Assembly: GCF_030652515.1 (NCBI RefSeq)
Contig: NZ_JAUSAR010000188.1
Span: forward strand, 62,001-126,000
Length of the DNA: 64,000 nt
Source of the DNA: Aquabacterium sp.
GTDB lineage: Bacteria > Pseudomonadota > Gammaproteobacteria > Burkholderiales > Burkholderiaceae_C
Reading direction: 5' to 3'
Shown: positions 28,389 to 37,290 of the stretch, piece after piece
Numbering within the stretch: the stretch's first letter is position 1
How the letters are laid out: every line of letters starts with the position of its first letter
Position numbers and translations under genes: made by a program
The notes under the pieces: generated by a model
Seen by the model: the letters and a program-made list of their open reading frames with translations, nothing else
Databases searched by the model: none
What the model was told of the DNA's origin: nothing

Positions 28389-29855
28389 TTATGCGGGTGT
28401 TTTTTTAGTATTTGATATTAAATCAAAAACCTGCTTAAAACATGCGGACTCGTCAAGTCTCTCATAAATAGAAGAAAGTTCGTCTCCGTTGATAATTCGA
28501 CGGATTGTTTCAGCCACCAAATCGCCCTCTTGATTTTGCCATATTGTTCCAAAGGAGGTGCTATATTCTTGAATGGCGGCTTGTCTGTTTTCATTTGTAG
28601 CAAGTAACCCGAGGAGTTCATTCTTCCCCATATCTTTGAACTCCCGGGGTAGATGGTTGGATATGCCTGATTTTACGAATCCATAGTAATCAGATACCGA
28701 TTCGCAGGTACTGAATTCATGATAATAAGTTGGTATCCCGGCAAGAGCTGCCTCTAAATGTAAGCCCGTATTGGCTGCAATTAATATGCTGCATTCTTTG
28801 AAGAAAGTGGATAAATCTGACTTGACGCTACAAGAGTGTTGAAAGTTTGAATTATTTTTTATGAAATGTTCAAGGGCTTCTATGAAATCTTGCGATTGAT
28901 TGGGGTGTGTACGGATGATGCATGGAGTATCCTTTCTCGCCAGTGAATTTAATAGCGTCAACAAGGCGTCAAACTGGTCGGCTGCGTTTACACCGATTCC
29001 GATAGCGAATTCTTTTTTAGGAGTGGTTTCTAAATTAAGCCTTTTTTTCTGCCCAGAGAGGAATATATTAACTTTCTCTGAGGCGTAATTGGCGCTTGCG
29101 TCTGTTTGCCAGAGTTTGTAGCATTCAATATATCTCTTCATGGCAACTTTCCCATCAAGGAATGCATAATCAAATTCGAGAGGCGGGAATATATTCGATA
29201 CTGACGCGTGCTGTAGATAAGCTGTTGGGACCTTTAAAATCTCCGCTGCCAGTTTCATACTTCTAGTATCTACGTTGTGGTCATTTGCCACGACCACTAG
29301 GTCAGGGTTGCCTTCTTGTATTTTTTTGATAAAAAATGGAACATAATAGAACGATCTGCAAAATATATTGAAGTGTCTTTCCAATACGTTCTTTCCCCCG
29401 GACCTTCGAAGCTTTATATAAAATATTGGCGCGCGAATGCAAAGCAACAAAAATGCCACGATAACCAAGGTTGGCGAAAAATTTAATTGAACGCAGCCCT
29501 CAATTTCTTTGGATTCTTTACAACTAACCTCCCGGTCAATGTAGGTGGTAATGAGTAAATCCTTTGTTGTTATTGATGATATTGTTGAAATCAACGCTTT
29601 CAACTGGTTATCTGTTCCCGCATAAAAAATCACGTTGACAGCGGGTTGGCGATGATCTTTGATTGCCCCTCGCAAGAAAACAAAGCGGCAAATTTTCAAA
29701 ATTTGAAAAAAAATGCCGCTCCACTTTATCTTGGATTCATGTAGGTGTTTTAATTCAGGGCTTTTATTTTTCTTCCCGAAAATATAAGCCAGGGACGCTT
29801 CGTCCTCTCGTCGAAATGCCTCCATTGATAATCGTATTATATTAAATATAGTCAT
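28389..29855 (-). CDS. Putative GT-B glycosyltransferase or capsule-type transferase, unknown
   Basis: 488-residue protein I do not recognise as a named family. It has a hydrophobic segment near 137-155 (TLVIVAFLLLCIRAPIFYI), a region like capsule polysaccharide/LpxB-type transferases (VVVANDHNVDTRSMKLAAEILKVPT, then AYLQHASVSN) and a C-terminal Rossmann-type half with IIRTHPNQS and NTGLHLEAALAGIPTYYHEF, a pattern of nucleotide-sugar binding in GT-B folds. ATGA overlap with the upstream flippase gene at 29852-29855 fixes the start and implies coupling. The DNA is among the most AT-rich in the window. Most likely a transferase of the last sugar or of a non-sugar group. Confidence 0.6.
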   Translation of the reverse strand: MTIFNIIRLSMEAFRREDEASLAYIFGKKNKSPELKHLHESKIKWSGIFFQILKICRFVFLRGAIKDHRQPAVNVIFYAGTDNQLKALISTISSITTKDLLITTYIDREVSCKESKEIEGCVQLNFSPTLVIVAFLLLCIRAPIFYIKLRRSGGKNVLERHFNIFCRSFYYVPFFIKKIQEGNPDLVVVANDHNVDTRSMKLAAEILKVPTAYLQHASVSNIFPPLEFDYAFLDGKVAMKRYIECYKLWQTDASANYASEKVNIFLSGQKKRLNLETTPKKEFAIGIGVNAADQFDALLTLLNSLARKDTPCIIRTHPNQSQDFIEALEHFIKNNSNFQHSCSVKSDLSTFFKECSILIAANTGLHLEAALAGIPTYYHEFSTCESVSDYYGFVKSGISNHLPREFKDMGKNELLGLLATNENRQAAIQEYSTSFGTIWQNQEGDLVAETIRRIINGDELSSIYERLDESACFKQVFDLISNTKKTPA

Positions 29856-31126
29856 GGCTTTGACTGAATTTTCATTGCTGCGAACCAAGGCATTGGATAT
29901 GCACGGTTTGCAATCCACCATGTTCCAGCAAACAGCAGGAATTGACAGATCATAAAACCAATGGCGGCGCCAGCAAGGCCAAATTTAATTATAAAAAAGT
30001 AGCTAAGTGTGAAGCTGAATATGCCGCAAATGAAGGTGTTGACAGCTAAGTGCTTTGTTTTGCCAGCGTAAAAGACGTAGTTCGTGACCATGTAGTACAT
30101 CCCCTTGAACGCGGATCCCATTACAATAAATTTTATCATGCCTTCCGCCTGCTGGTATTCGTTGCCTGCAATGATTGGTATTATGTATGGGGTGATCGAT
30201 GATATAATTATGGCGCTTGCTAGAATGACGGCGAAATATAAATAGGTGAGTCTCACGATTTTGATTTTTGTTGGAATTTTGATGTTGTTTAGTTTTCCAA
30301 ATAACCAAGGCGAAAAAGCCATATTAAAAGAGCTTGCTATTAATTCCAATGCCATTCCAATTTGAATCGCTACAGCGTATATTCCGGTTTGTGATATGCC
30401 CATTAGGTAGGTGATGAAAAGACGGTCCATCATTGAGATTGCCATCATACCTAATGCGTGCGGAATTAATGGAGTCCCGAATTTCAATGCATCTATCATG
30501 TAGAAAGTGGCGGGTGGGAATTTTATCCAACCAGATTTCCACAAAAAACAAGCTGATAATGTCGCGAAAATAATTGATGCTGCGGTGATGCCGAAAAGCC
30601 TGCCTTGCCAAGCCATTCCAATATACAAAACCGTGAATAGCGATAGGCTAGCATTAACTAAACTTTGTCCAATTTGGAATGTGGCATATTTAATAGGTTC
30701 GTGATTAACGCGCCATATCACCAGTTGGATTTGAACTATGAATTGCGCCGTTGAAACCAGCACGGCGATCATTAACCAACCTAGCGGTACGTATGTAAGC
30801 CGCTCAATCCAGAAATGGAATGCTAGGGTGGCAGTTATTACTACGATGCTGCTCGGAAGCAAAATAGTAATACAGGAAGTGATGTAACGGGGTAAGTTCC
30901 ATTTGGTACCTTCAAAAAAGCGGATACCTATTGCCCCATGTACACTTAGCCCTGTAAGTGTGCCTGCGAGAGAAGTTAAAAGGCCAAACATGGTAACAAT
31001 GCCATATTCAGACGGCGATAGCGCGCGCGTGAGCACCGGAATCAGCAAGAAGGGGATGCTTGCATTGGCGATGTTGGCCATGGTGTAGATCAAGGCGGCG
31101 TTTAACAGATGCTTTCTGCCGCTCAT
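29852..31126 (-). CDS. Polysaccharide flippase, Wzx-type (MATE/MOP superfamily)
   Basis: 424-residue membrane protein with about 12 helices. The N-terminus ALIYTMANIANASIPFLLIPVLTRALSPSEYGIV is typical of Wzx/polysaccharide biosynthesis proteins. It should flip undecaprenyl-linked repeat units to the periplasm, completing the Wzx/Wzy set with the polymerase on the plus arm. ATGA coupling with the next gene. AT-rich DNA. Its promoter is not obvious in the 121 bp upstream, so it may also be read from pseI. Confidence 0.93.
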   Translation of the reverse strand: MSGRKHLLNAALIYTMANIANASIPFLLIPVLTRALSPSEYGIVTMFGLLTSLAGTLTGLSVHGAIGIRFFEGTKWNLPRYITSCITILLPSSIVVITATLAFHFWIERLTYVPLGWLMIAVLVSTAQFIVQIQLVIWRVNHEPIKYATFQIGQSLVNASLSLFTVLYIGMAWQGRLFGITAASIIFATLSACFLWKSGWIKFPPATFYMIDALKFGTPLIPHALGMMAISMMDRLFITYLMGISQTGIYAVAIQIGMALELIASSFNMAFSPWLFGKLNNIKIPTKIKIVRLTYLYFAVILASAIIISSITPYIIPIIAGNEYQQAEGMIKFIVMGSAFKGMYYMVTNYVFYAGKTKHLAVNTFICGIFSFTLSYFFIIKFGLAGAAIGFMICQFLLFAGTWWIANRAYPMPWFAAMKIQSKP

Positions 31127-31247
31127 AGGATTTTGATACAGAAAATTTCTGCCATGACCGTATCCCGCGCGGTTACTTTTCTAAGTTAAATCTTTACCAA
31201 ATCGAGGCTTACCCCAACTTGGTTTGATAATTCGACAGAGGTAATAT

Positions 31248-32285
31248 TTACTCAAAGCTTTCCCAATTCACTGGTTGGCCCCATTTTGTTGCCTTTGCGA
31301 CTGTTTTTCCAAGGACTTCATCCAGATGTTTTGGCGCCAAGCCAAAGCCAGGTCTTATGCTTTTTACAGCATCATGCGTGACGATATCGCCTATCTTCAA
31401 ATCTTTGACGAAATAGAGCGAACGCCGGTACTTAACATTACCTGCTTCACTGGACTTGAGTGCGTAGTTGACGCCCCCAAGGGCCTCCCAGGCTGTACGT
31501 GCGCCGCAACACAGGGCGGCCATCTCTGCGGGTTCCAGTGAGAAACTGTCATCAGGGCCACCACGACTTCGATCCAAGGTGAAGTGTTTCTCGATGACGC
31601 AGGCGCCGAGCGCCACGCTGGCAATGGCAGTGGTGTTGTCCAACGTGTGGTCCGACAGACCCGTGATCAAGCCGAAGCGCCGAATCATGTCTGGAATAGT
31701 TCGCAGGTTGTAATCGGATGCTGGAGATGGATAACCACTCACGCAATGCAAAATGGCCAAGTCTTTGCACCCGGCGCCCTTCGCCGCGTCAATGGCTTCC
31801 TGAATTTCTTCGATGTTGGCCATCCCGGTCGAGATGATCATCGGCTTGCCTGTACGAGCCACATACCGGATGAGCGGGATATCCACCGCCTCAAACGAAG
31901 CAATCTTGTAGGCAGGTGCATTCAGATCTTCCAGGAGGTCGACAGCGGTGTTATCGAATGGCGAACTGAAGATGATGATGTCATTCTTGCGGGCATGTTC
32001 GAACAGCGGCGCATGCCATTCCCAAGGCGTATGGGCTTCACCGTACAACTGGTAAAGCGTTTGGCCGCCCCAAAGGCCTCCGTGAATCTGAAATTCCTCG
32101 GCGTCGCTGTCAATCGTGATGGTGTCGGCACGGTAGGTCTGCAACTTCACCGCGTCGGCACCAGCGGCCTTGGCCTTGGAAATGATCTCAAAGGCGGCTT
32201 CGATGCTCCCGTTGTGGTTCGCTGACATCTCTGCGATGACAAAAGGAGGCTGATCTTCGCCAATCTCACGATTCTGAATTTTCAC
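31248..32285 (-). CDS. pseI: Pseudaminic acid synthase, NeuB family
   Basis: 345-residue synthase that condenses a 6-deoxy-diacetamido-hexose with phosphoenolpyruvate to a nine-carbon sialic acid-like sugar. The TIM-barrel part has VIAEMSANHNGS, AVKLQTYRADTI and FSSPFDNTA; the C-terminal SAF antifreeze-like domain covers about 285-345. Start is the GTG at 32285, with AGGAG eight bases upstream; it overlaps the WbqC gene by 20 bp. Neighbours pseB, pseC, pseF and a PseG-like gene support PseI over NeuB or LegI, though sequence alone separates these weakly. Confidence 0.9.
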   Translation of the reverse strand: MKIQNREIGEDQPPFVIAEMSANHNGSIEAAFEIISKAKAAGADAVKLQTYRADTITIDSDAEEFQIHGGLWGGQTLYQLYGEAHTPWEWHAPLFEHARKNDIIIFSSPFDNTAVDLLEDLNAPAYKIASFEAVDIPLIRYVARTGKPMIISTGMANIEEIQEAIDAAKGAGCKDLAILHCVSGYPSPASDYNLRTIPDMIRRFGLITGLSDHTLDNTTAIASVALGACVIEKHFTLDRSRGGPDDSFSLEPAEMAALCCGARTAWEALGGVNYALKSSEAGNVKYRRSLYFVKDLKIGDIVTHDAVKSIRPGFGLAPKHLDEVLGKTVAKATKWGQPVNWESFE

Positions 32286-33048
32286 GACAAGGCTCCTGTT
32301 GATCGGGTGGTAAAGCTTTCGTCCCAAGTGCTCTTGACGGGCGTCTTCCCGATCGCATCAGCTGGGGCGCGGTGGGGCCGCTGTTAAAAATCAGATCGAG
32401 GGCGGACGCATGAGACAGGAACGGCATCGAGCATTGGACGTATTGGGGATGCTCGTAGACATGCAAACCAATGGAGATGCCGCGCCTGTCGAAGGCCTCT
32501 CGATCTTCAATCAAATAGCCTTCAGATCCGGCCGGAGAAATGTATCTGTCGGCTCCGACATGCGCGCAGATGGCCGCCACGTGCTCACCACGCTCCCCGC
32601 CAGCGCCCATTGTGCTGGCGCGAACCATGGGCGTGGACACGCCGAGCCTGGCTGCCATCCAGGAAATCAAACTGCAGTTCAACTCGACCAATCGAGCTGA
32701 ATTGGCACCTGCTTTGAGCGTGACGGCCAGATCATCAATGGCCTCGGGAAAAAATGGCGCCTTTGCATAATTGAGGCGAAGCGACTTGAGCATCTTTTCT
32801 GCGAAAGGTTGATCTGCCAATTCGCAATCGGAGATCAACTGCCCCATGCGTCCCGACGTCTTGACGGGAACAGTCAGGAACTCAAGCCCCTTGGATGTTC
32901 GTATGCGGTTGCGTTGCTGCCAAGATTGCTTTGAAAAAGCAACGTCATCCAGGATCACGAGCAGATCAACTTGATCGGCCAGATCAAACCAACCTGTCCA
33001 AGGTAGAAAGGTCGGCTGCGCAATGGCAATCGTCATCCGTGGTGTCAT
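32266..33048 (-). CDS. WbqC-family protein
   Basis: 260-residue protein of the WbqC family, opening IAIAQPTFLPWTGWFDLADQVDLLVILDDVAFSKQSWQQRN, the usual N-terminus with the histidine-less QPxFLPW block. The family is found in O-antigen and nonulosonate loci; its biochemical role is not settled, and a transferase role for sugar side groups is sometimes proposed. It starts directly after the propeller gene stop (TAA then ATG) and overlaps pseI by 20 bp, so it is tightly coupled to both. An alternative start four codons in is possible. The last ~30 residues are rich in Arg and Pro. Confidence 0.75.
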   Translation of the reverse strand: MTPRMTIAIAQPTFLPWTGWFDLADQVDLLVILDDVAFSKQSWQQRNRIRTSKGLEFLTVPVKTSGRMGQLISDCELADQPFAEKMLKSLRLNYAKAPFFPEAIDDLAVTLKAGANSARLVELNCSLISWMAARLGVSTPMVRASTMGAGGERGEHVAAICAHVGADRYISPAGSEGYLIEDREAFDRRGISIGLHVYEHPQYVQCSMPFLSHASALDLIFNSGPTAPQLMRSGRRPSRALGTKALPPDQQEPCRENSES

Positions 33049-33954
33049 TTACTCTTCAACCGCGAGGCCGAATCCCGTGCGCCCGTATCCATTGCCGCAA
33101 TAAAGCATCATCTTTTGTCCGCGGTGTTTGAAGACGTGCGGGTAACACACCATTTCCGAGTCCCAGCCTGATGGCGAAACCTGAATGGTCAAGCCATCAT
33201 CTTTGCGTTCAAACTGGTAGCCGTCAGTGGATTCTGCATAGCCCATGCGATACCCGCCACTGTTCATCGCGTAGCAATGCCACATCTTGTAGATGCCATC
33301 CTCCTTGATCACCGATGCCCTGGATACGCGGCTTTCATCCCGGCATTTGTAGTTGACACTGACAATACCTTTTCGGACCCAATTGATACCATCAGCCGAT
33401 TCTGCATATTTGACGTTATAGCGAGGTAGTTCAGGTGTCTGCCATTCATCCGCAGAGTCATACCACATCCGCCATAAATTGCCTTCAATGAGAATGCAGG
33501 AAATGACCAGTATTTGATACGGCTCCGCATCTGTTCGATCGATGACCGGAGCCCTTGAAAACCGCTGGAAAGTGGCGCCAGCATCTTTGCTGATGGCAAG
33601 TCCGGAGACCTCTGCAGCACGGACGAGCGATCCCTTGTTCCATCCGAAATAGTAAAGATATTTGCTTCCTTGGTGATTGACCATCCAAGTTGGAGATACA
33701 CCATTGTCATCGAATGCACCCAAGCTGCCCAGACCAAGGACCGGCTCGGAAGATATTTTTAGAATATCTTGTGGGTTGGTGATGTCGATTTCAACATACC
33801 CAGTCAGGGACCTGTTCTGCTCGTCACGGCCGGAGAAGTAAATTCGGTAGAGATCGCCGCCAAGGTGATCTGCGACCGGCAGCATGGCATGCGTTTTTAC
33901 CCAGTCATGCTGGCCATCTGGCTTGAAAATCAAACCCTTTTTTACCCACCCCAT
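33049..33954 (-). CDS. Five-bladed beta-propeller glycosidase-like protein
   Basis: 301-residue soluble protein with repeated strand blocks of the GH43/GH32-type propeller: DLYRIYFSGRDEQN, KYLYYFGWNKGS, LWRMWYDSADEW, IYKMWHCYAMNS and MMLYCGNGYG, each ending in a short Gly turn. Blade acidic residues (Asp, Glu) resemble those of glycan-acting propellers, but I cannot assign the catalytic triad. Related proteins occur in LPS and nonulosonate clusters with no assigned role. No signal peptide is seen, so it is cytoplasmic, odd for a hydrolase. It could be a transferase or a sugar-nucleotide binding protein. TAATG overlap joins it to the PseG-like gene. Confidence 0.7.
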   Translation of the reverse strand: MGWVKKGLIFKPDGQHDWVKTHAMLPVADHLGGDLYRIYFSGRDEQNRSLTGYVEIDITNPQDILKISSEPVLGLGSLGAFDDNGVSPTWMVNHQGSKYLYYFGWNKGSLVRAAEVSGLAISKDAGATFQRFSRAPVIDRTDAEPYQILVISCILIEGNLWRMWYDSADEWQTPELPRYNVKYAESADGINWVRKGIVSVNYKCRDESRVSRASVIKEDGIYKMWHCYAMNSGGYRMGYAESTDGYQFERKDDGLTIQVSPSGWDSEMVCYPHVFKHRGQKMMLYCGNGYGRTGFGLAVEE

Positions 33955-34949
33955 TAGACAGCTCTCCTAGTGTTACTCAAGATGATATCTTTTAAATCTT
34001 CCAAACCTTCGCCGATTTGCATCCGGGTGATGGCTTCATCCGCAGGGTAGGTGAAATCCTTATGCTCAATCATCACCCCCAGCCTTTCCAACTCGTCCCG
34101 GCCGAGCATGCGCATGAAGCCGTGGTAAGTATCACGCTGAAGTTCATCATGCGGCACGATGATGATGGGGGTCCCCACTTTAAGTGCTTCGAATGCCGAC
34201 AATCCTGGGGAGGCAATGACCAGATGCGAACGATGCATCAGCTCCGCAACATTGGATATATTTCGATGCACTTTGACATTCTCTCGTTTGTCTTGATGCT
34301 TTTGCAAAATAGTCTGCAAATCTTCATCATGGAAAAAATGAGCGCCCAGTACCACCTCAATGATTAAATGGCGCTTCAGGCCGAGCAGTTGATCCAGCGC
34401 CGCAGATGTTAAATTGGCTGGGTCGCTGCCACCAAAAATCAGTAAAATTTTCGTAGGACTTTTGACCTGTTCTTTTCCACGTTTCTGGTATTCGTAAAAA
34501 TCTCGTCTGAGCACCCAATACCTTGGCCCATACAAATATTCCGTATTGGTCTGTTCATCGAGGAAGCGTATATTCTCAAATCGACTTCCAATGTCTGCAG
34601 TGACCGCCACGTCGGCAAACCGATTGGCGGTAGAGAGGTTAGTGAATATGATTAGCCGCGCACGAAGTTCTTGTTTGATCTTGCAAGCCAGGGCTTCCGC
34701 GACATCCAATTTGTCAAAAATAACAACGTCCGGATCCATCAGTTCCAGATGATTGAAAATTTCGCCGTCGTTTTCGAGGCCAATGGTCTTGAAGCCATTT
34801 TCGGTGATTTTATTGCGTACGGTATGATCACTTTTCGTGATGAAGGTAATATCGGCATGGGAGATTAATTCACGCGCAAGCGCCATGGATTGCTGGACAT
34901 GGCCCAGCCCGAGGTGGGCACCCCCATCCGTCACAAAACATATATTCAT
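33954..34949 (-). CDS. PseG-like UDP-sugar hydrolase (GT-B fold)
   Basis: 331-residue PseG/SpsG family protein, predicted to remove UDP from the 2,4-diacetamido-trideoxy-altrose intermediate. The catalytic His17 of PseG is at the same position here (GGAHLGLGH, His17); the following residues are VQQS where many relatives have an Arg. The C-terminal domain shows HLVIASPGLSAFEALKVGTP with the acidic Glu in FEA. Start set at the ATG at 34949; the longer frame has unrelated N-terminal residues. It overlaps the propeller gene by one base. Function as the hydrolase is likely, with an altered substrate pocket possible. Confidence 0.75.
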   Translation of the reverse strand: MNICFVTDGGAHLGLGHVQQSMALARELISHADITFITKSDHTVRNKITENGFKTIGLENDGEIFNHLELMDPDVVIFDKLDVAEALACKIKQELRARLIIFTNLSTANRFADVAVTADIGSRFENIRFLDEQTNTEYLYGPRYWVLRRDFYEYQKRGKEQVKSPTKILLIFGGSDPANLTSAALDQLLGLKRHLIIEVVLGAHFFHDEDLQTILQKHQDKRENVKVHRNISNVAELMHRSHLVIASPGLSAFEALKVGTPIIIVPHDELQRDTYHGFMRMLGRDELERLGVMIEHKDFTYPADEAITRMQIGEGLEDLKDIILSNTRRAV

Positions 34950-34969
34950 CGCGTTCAATCCACCGCGCC

Positions 34970-35509
34970 TTAAAGCCTTGGGCGTTCGCCAATTCTCCGC
35001 GCGGGGCTGCCAACATAGATTCCCCAGGGTTCGCAATCTTTGTTGACAAAACTACCAGCACCAATCACACAGCCTTCACCGATCTTCACAGGCATGATGA
35101 TGCAGCGTGCCCCGATATACACATCATTGCCAACTTCAAGGCACCCACCCAGCACCTTGCTTTCGCCTTCGGCCATCCCATCCACCATTTTCAGTCCTGC
35201 TGCGTGAGAATACGTTGCAGACAAAAAAACCGTGCCAGGCCCGGTTGAGACACGATCACCGATGATGGTTAGCCCGCCACCCCAAATGGTTGTGTGGGGC
35301 TGTACGTCGGTGTATTCGCCAATTTTGACGCCTTCCCCTGCAAATATGAAGGCAAAATCTCGAATTTTGCTGTGACTGCCCAAATCAACAACATGAGGGA
35401 ATGCAATCTTGGCCATTGGGTATATTTTTACTTCCTCGCCACAAGACCTCAATTTGTCCTTAACATTCTCGCCCATCAACTCGATGCCGTCTAATTTGTA
35501 GTGGTCCAT
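34970..35509 (-). CDS. Acyltransferase, left-handed beta-helix; possible PseH replacement
   Basis: 179-residue hexapeptide-repeat acyltransferase. The repeats run from about 28 to 170 (KIYPMAKIAF, SKIRDFAFIFAGEGVKIGEYTDVQPHTTIWG, LEVGNDVYIGARCIIMPVKIGEGCVIGAGSFV), with a His in the SATYSHAAGLKMV loop as the likely catalytic base. The gene has a strong AAGGAG site overlapping the upstream stop. In this pseudaminic cluster no GNAT-type PseH is seen, and this is the only acyltransferase in the arm. It may do the 4-amino acetylation, or another acyl or O-acetyl step. Similar LbH enzymes (PglD, WcaF) acetylate UDP-amino sugars or glycans. Confidence 0.8.
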   Translation of the reverse strand: MDHYKLDGIELMGENVKDKLRSCGEEVKIYPMAKIAFPHVVDLGSHSKIRDFAFIFAGEGVKIGEYTDVQPHTTIWGGGLTIIGDRVSTGPGTVFLSATYSHAAGLKMVDGMAEGESKVLGGCLEVGNDVYIGARCIIMPVKIGEGCVIGAGSFVNKDCEPWGIYVGSPARRIGERPRL

Positions 35510-35519
35510 GCATTACTCC

Positions 35520-36548
35520 TTAAAGTGTTTCAAACATTCTTTTTCTTTTGGTGACCAAGCATTCAAACCTTTTGCTGTCAAATTCCTTTTTGTAATCGAT
35601 CAGCATATCCTCGAATGAGTAAAGCGGACTCCATCCCAGTTCTTTTTTGGCTTTACTAATATCATAAAGGAATGCGTCCATGCCGTTGGACTTTTCTGGC
35701 TTCTCCACGATGATGGGAGGCTCGCCTGATCCCCAGAATATTTTTGCAATCGCCTCAGCTTGGGCTCGTAATGTGAGGTATTGACCGGAGGTGATGTTGT
35801 AAAGTCCGTGTGCGCTGGGATGATCGATGGCTTTGACGAATGCTGATACAACATCTTTGACGTAAATGATGTCACGACCAATACCGCCGTCACCCCACAC
35901 CTCAAGAGGTTCGCATGACATGGCTTTTTCAATGAAAACCTGAAAACCTGTTTTGATGGGAACGCCGCCCTTGAAAATCTCAGTGTGTGGTCCATATCCG
36001 TAGACCGGTGGCAATCTGAATATTATTCCTCGAAGTCCATACTGGCATTGATAGTGGGTCACGCAATCTTGAGCAGCACTCTCCGAAATGCTGAACATCG
36101 TGTATTCACCATCATATTTTATGGCTCGACCATCTTCCTCCGATATGGCCCTTTGGGCGGCCCAAAGGCCTTGCGTATTACGATGAGAACTTGCGTATAT
36201 TATTTTTCCGGACTGGCTGCATTTGCAATAATCGAGCACATTCAGGGTGCCGTTGATGTTGACGTTGATGTAGTCTCGGGGATCATATTTAACCTCTGCC
36301 ACATTGGCTGGCTGGCATGCGGCAAGATGAATAACGACGTCAAACTTGTTGTTTTCAAGGCGTTCAAACTGTTCATTCTTTGTGATGTCGATCTGGACGT
36401 AGTTCACGCCCATGGCTTCACAATAGTCGTTGCGGTGGGGCCCCATGTCCGAGGCAGTGATTTCATACCCTTGACGCAATAGTTCGTCCATCAGGTATGT
36501 TGCAATGAACCCTGACGCGCCAAATATCAGAATATTTTTTTTCTTCAT
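35520..36548 (-). CDS. NAD-dependent epimerase/dehydratase family protein lacking the catalytic lysine
   Basis: 342-residue extended SDR. The Rossmann N-terminus is intact (ILIFGASGFIATYLM, Gly-rich). The usual Tyr-x3-Lys active site is Y149-TMF-S153 here (YTMFSISESAAQD): the lysine is replaced by serine. The serine/threonine part (YASSHRNT near 118-125) is present. Such loss suggests a non-catalytic or atypical enzyme. It sits between pseF and the acyltransferase gene and is read with the same operon. Possible roles: epimerase on a nucleotide-amino sugar with altered chemistry, or a scaffold. Function not known. Confidence 0.85.
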   Translation of the reverse strand: MKKKNILIFGASGFIATYLMDELLRQGYEITASDMGPHRNDYCEAMGVNYVQIDITKNEQFERLENNKFDVVIHLAACQPANVAEVKYDPRDYINVNINGTLNVLDYCKCSQSGKIIYASSHRNTQGLWAAQRAISEEDGRAIKYDGEYTMFSISESAAQDCVTHYQCQYGLRGIIFRLPPVYGYGPHTEIFKGGVPIKTGFQVFIEKAMSCEPLEVWGDGGIGRDIIYVKDVVSAFVKAIDHPSAHGLYNITSGQYLTLRAQAEAIAKIFWGSGEPPIIVEKPEKSNGMDAFLYDISKAKKELGWSPLYSFEDMLIDYKKEFDSKRFECLVTKRKRMFETL

Positions 36549-36588
36549 GGAAATATTGAATGATTCTATGAATGAAAATTTTCTTGCT

Positions 36589-37290
36589 TCAAGCTGCCTG
36601 ATTGGGCCTCATGATGATCGGTGCCAGCATCTCGGCTCTTATCCAATCATCCTGCGTATCGATATCCTGAACTCTCCAGCGAGGTATGAAAATTGGGCTG
36701 GAATTTAACTGAAAAACACATCTCTGCTCCAGCCAAGCAATTGGCCGTCCCCAATAGAACTGCCCTGCATCATGCAGGGCTGTCGGCAAATCCTGAGATC
36801 GGGTTTCGTATTCTTGAGGGTAAAACATCTCGATCCCCCCTCCAGGAGTTTGCTTGAACGAGCGAAAAATGGGAGCCGGGTAATCCGTGACTGTGAATGC
36901 ATAGTCCCAAGAACCGGTTTCCAATGCTTCACAACCTCGCTTGAGATCATTGACATCGATGAAGGGTGCGGTTGCATATATGCAGCAAACTGCCGTCACT
37001 TCGGGGGCTTGGTTCAACGCCCATTGCGTTGCGTGGGCAATCACTGGCCCGGTGCCCGCGTGATCGTCAGCGAGTTCTGGCGGGCGCATGAAGGGTACTT
37101 TTGCGCCGCATTGCCGAGCAATTTCCGCGATCTCTGCGTCATCTGTTGAGACGATGATCTCTTCGAAGAGCCCGGATGTCTTGGCAGCTTCGATCGACCA
37201 GGCGATCATCGGCTTGCCATTGAATGGCTTGATGTTCTTGCGCGGAATGCGTTTGCTGCCACCGCGAGCTGGGATGATGGCGATTCTCAT
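36589..37290 (-). CDS. pseF: Pseudaminic acid cytidylyltransferase
   Basis: 233-residue CMP-sialic acid synthetase family enzyme that activates the nonulosonic acid with CTP. The N-terminus IIPARGGSKRIPRKNIKPFNGKPMI carries the nucleotide-binding Arg/Lys pattern and VSTDDAEIAEIARQ follows. Length is typical of PseF. Its ATG overlaps the pseC stop by four bases (ATGA), so translation is coupled. It separates from the SDR gene by 40 bp. Confidence 0.93.
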   Translation of the reverse strand: MRIAIIPARGGSKRIPRKNIKPFNGKPMIAWSIEAAKTSGLFEEIIVSTDDAEIAEIARQCGAKVPFMRPPELADDHAGTGPVIAHATQWALNQAPEVTAVCCIYATAPFIDVNDLKRGCEALETGSWDYAFTVTDYPAPIFRSFKQTPGGGIEMFYPQEYETRSQDLPTALHDAGQFYWGRPIAWLEQRCVFQLNSSPIFIPRWRVQDIDTQDDWIRAEMLAPIIMRPNQAA

